This document shows positions 5,240-5,386 of a stretch of 5,386 nucleotides of DNA, one piece after another. Positions within the stretch are counted from its first letter, which is position 1. Every line of letters starts with the position of its first letter. This DNA comes from an uncultured Clostridia bacterium (GTDB lineage Bacteria > Bacillota > Clostridia > Christensenellales > UBA1242). Position numbers and translations under genes: made by a program. Below the pieces are notes generated by a model. It had not been told where the DNA came from. It saw nothing but the letters and a program-made list of their open reading frames with translations, and ran no database searches. The DNA is taken from positions 1-5,386 of the forward strand of contig CANBAX010000056.1 of the NCBI GenBank assembly GCA_947366645.1. The letters run 5' to 3'.

Positions 5240-5386
5240 TGTTATTTCGACCGAAGCCAATATTTACACCTTGTCATTTTGAGCGAAATACATAATTTCA
5301 CCTTGTCATTTCGAGCGAAATACATAATTTTACCTTGTCATTTCGACCGAAGCCGTATTTACACCTTGTCATTTCGACCGAAGCCG
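5240..5386 (+). repeat. 31-32-nt-period tandem left-half repeats
   Basis: Cores start at 5240, 5272, 5304, 5336 and 5367, giving periods of 32, 32, 32 and 31 nt. The copies at 5272 and 5304 share GAGCGAAATACATAATTT; those at 5240, 5336 and 5367 share CGACCGAAGCC, the first two followed by TATTTACACCT. Pairs of near-identical members suggest stepwise tandem duplication. The last copy is cut by the window edge. Confidence 0.9.

Larger units (their letters stand above)
5036..5386 (+). repeat. Interspersed-repeat array 2 (downstream of the S1 gene, runs off the right edge)
   Basis: A gene-free stretch beginning 8 nt after the S1 gene stop. Eleven same-orientation core copies start at 5036, 5055, 5112, 5137, 5159, 5183, 5240, 5272, 5304, 5336 and 5367. 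Several are variants: TGTCATCTCACCCG (5036), TGTCATTCTGAG (5055), TGTCATTTAGACC (5137), TGTCATTTTGAGCG (5272). Only the units at 5055 and 5183 keep a right end. I see no coding region here. Confidence 0.95.

Noticed and set aside
5240..5386. CRISPR array
   Set aside because: Intervals between cores are about 13 nt and are themselves repeated, cores vary at many positions, and no cas genes are visible.

Overview
The window looks like a low-GC Bacillota genome, most likely an uncultured clostridial lineage. The evidence is A/T-rich codon use, AGGAGG-type ribosome binding sites, and a gene order in which a sporulation-type D,D-carboxypeptidase precedes an RluB-family pseudouridine synthase, a HI0933-family flavoprotein, PlsC and an S1-domain protein. 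This is a trimmed form of a neighbourhood I recall from Bacilli and Clostridia. I cannot name genus or species from sequence alone.

Positions 3-3047 hold a tight plus-strand operon that enters from the left edge: the 3' end of a dacF/PBP5-type carboxypeptidase, rluB (9-nt gap), a FAD-binding HI0933-family protein (ATGA overlap) and a plsC-type acyltransferase (11-nt overlap, strong Shine-Dalgarno). The operon runs through a repeat array (3052-3474) into a symmetric hairpin (3479-3511) that also serves the convergent minus-strand gene for a 113-residue acidic protein of unknown function (3510-3851). A divergent intergenic region (3852-3984) carries recognisable promoters for that gene and for a 347-residue protein with four S1 domains (3985-5028). 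The last 358 nt are a second, gene-free repeat array that runs off the right edge.

The striking feature is one repeat family, with left end TGTCATTTCGACCGAAG and right end GGAGAAATCT. I count about 27 intact or decayed copies at three sites: 4 inside the flavoprotein gene, 12 after plsC and 11 after the S1 gene. All are in the same orientation, sense to the neighbouring plus-strand genes. Complete units (about 43-46 nt) are imperfect palindromes. Their basal stem shows compensatory changes between copies (ATTTC/GAAAT, TCTC/GAGA, TTCT/AGAA), and their central hairpins differ in sequence but still pair. The complete unit has no stop codon in any of its three forward frames, which explains how about 53 codons of repeat-derived sequence can sit in frame within the flavoprotein gene. 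Most array members are left halves only, some in 31-34-nt tandem periods.

Functionally, the genes cover cell-wall trimming, rRNA modification, phospholipid synthesis and translation: a housekeeping neighbourhood. cmk and ispH, which I expect near plsC and rpsA in related genomes, are absent here. The repeat family and its in-gene insertion are the parts that deserve follow-up.
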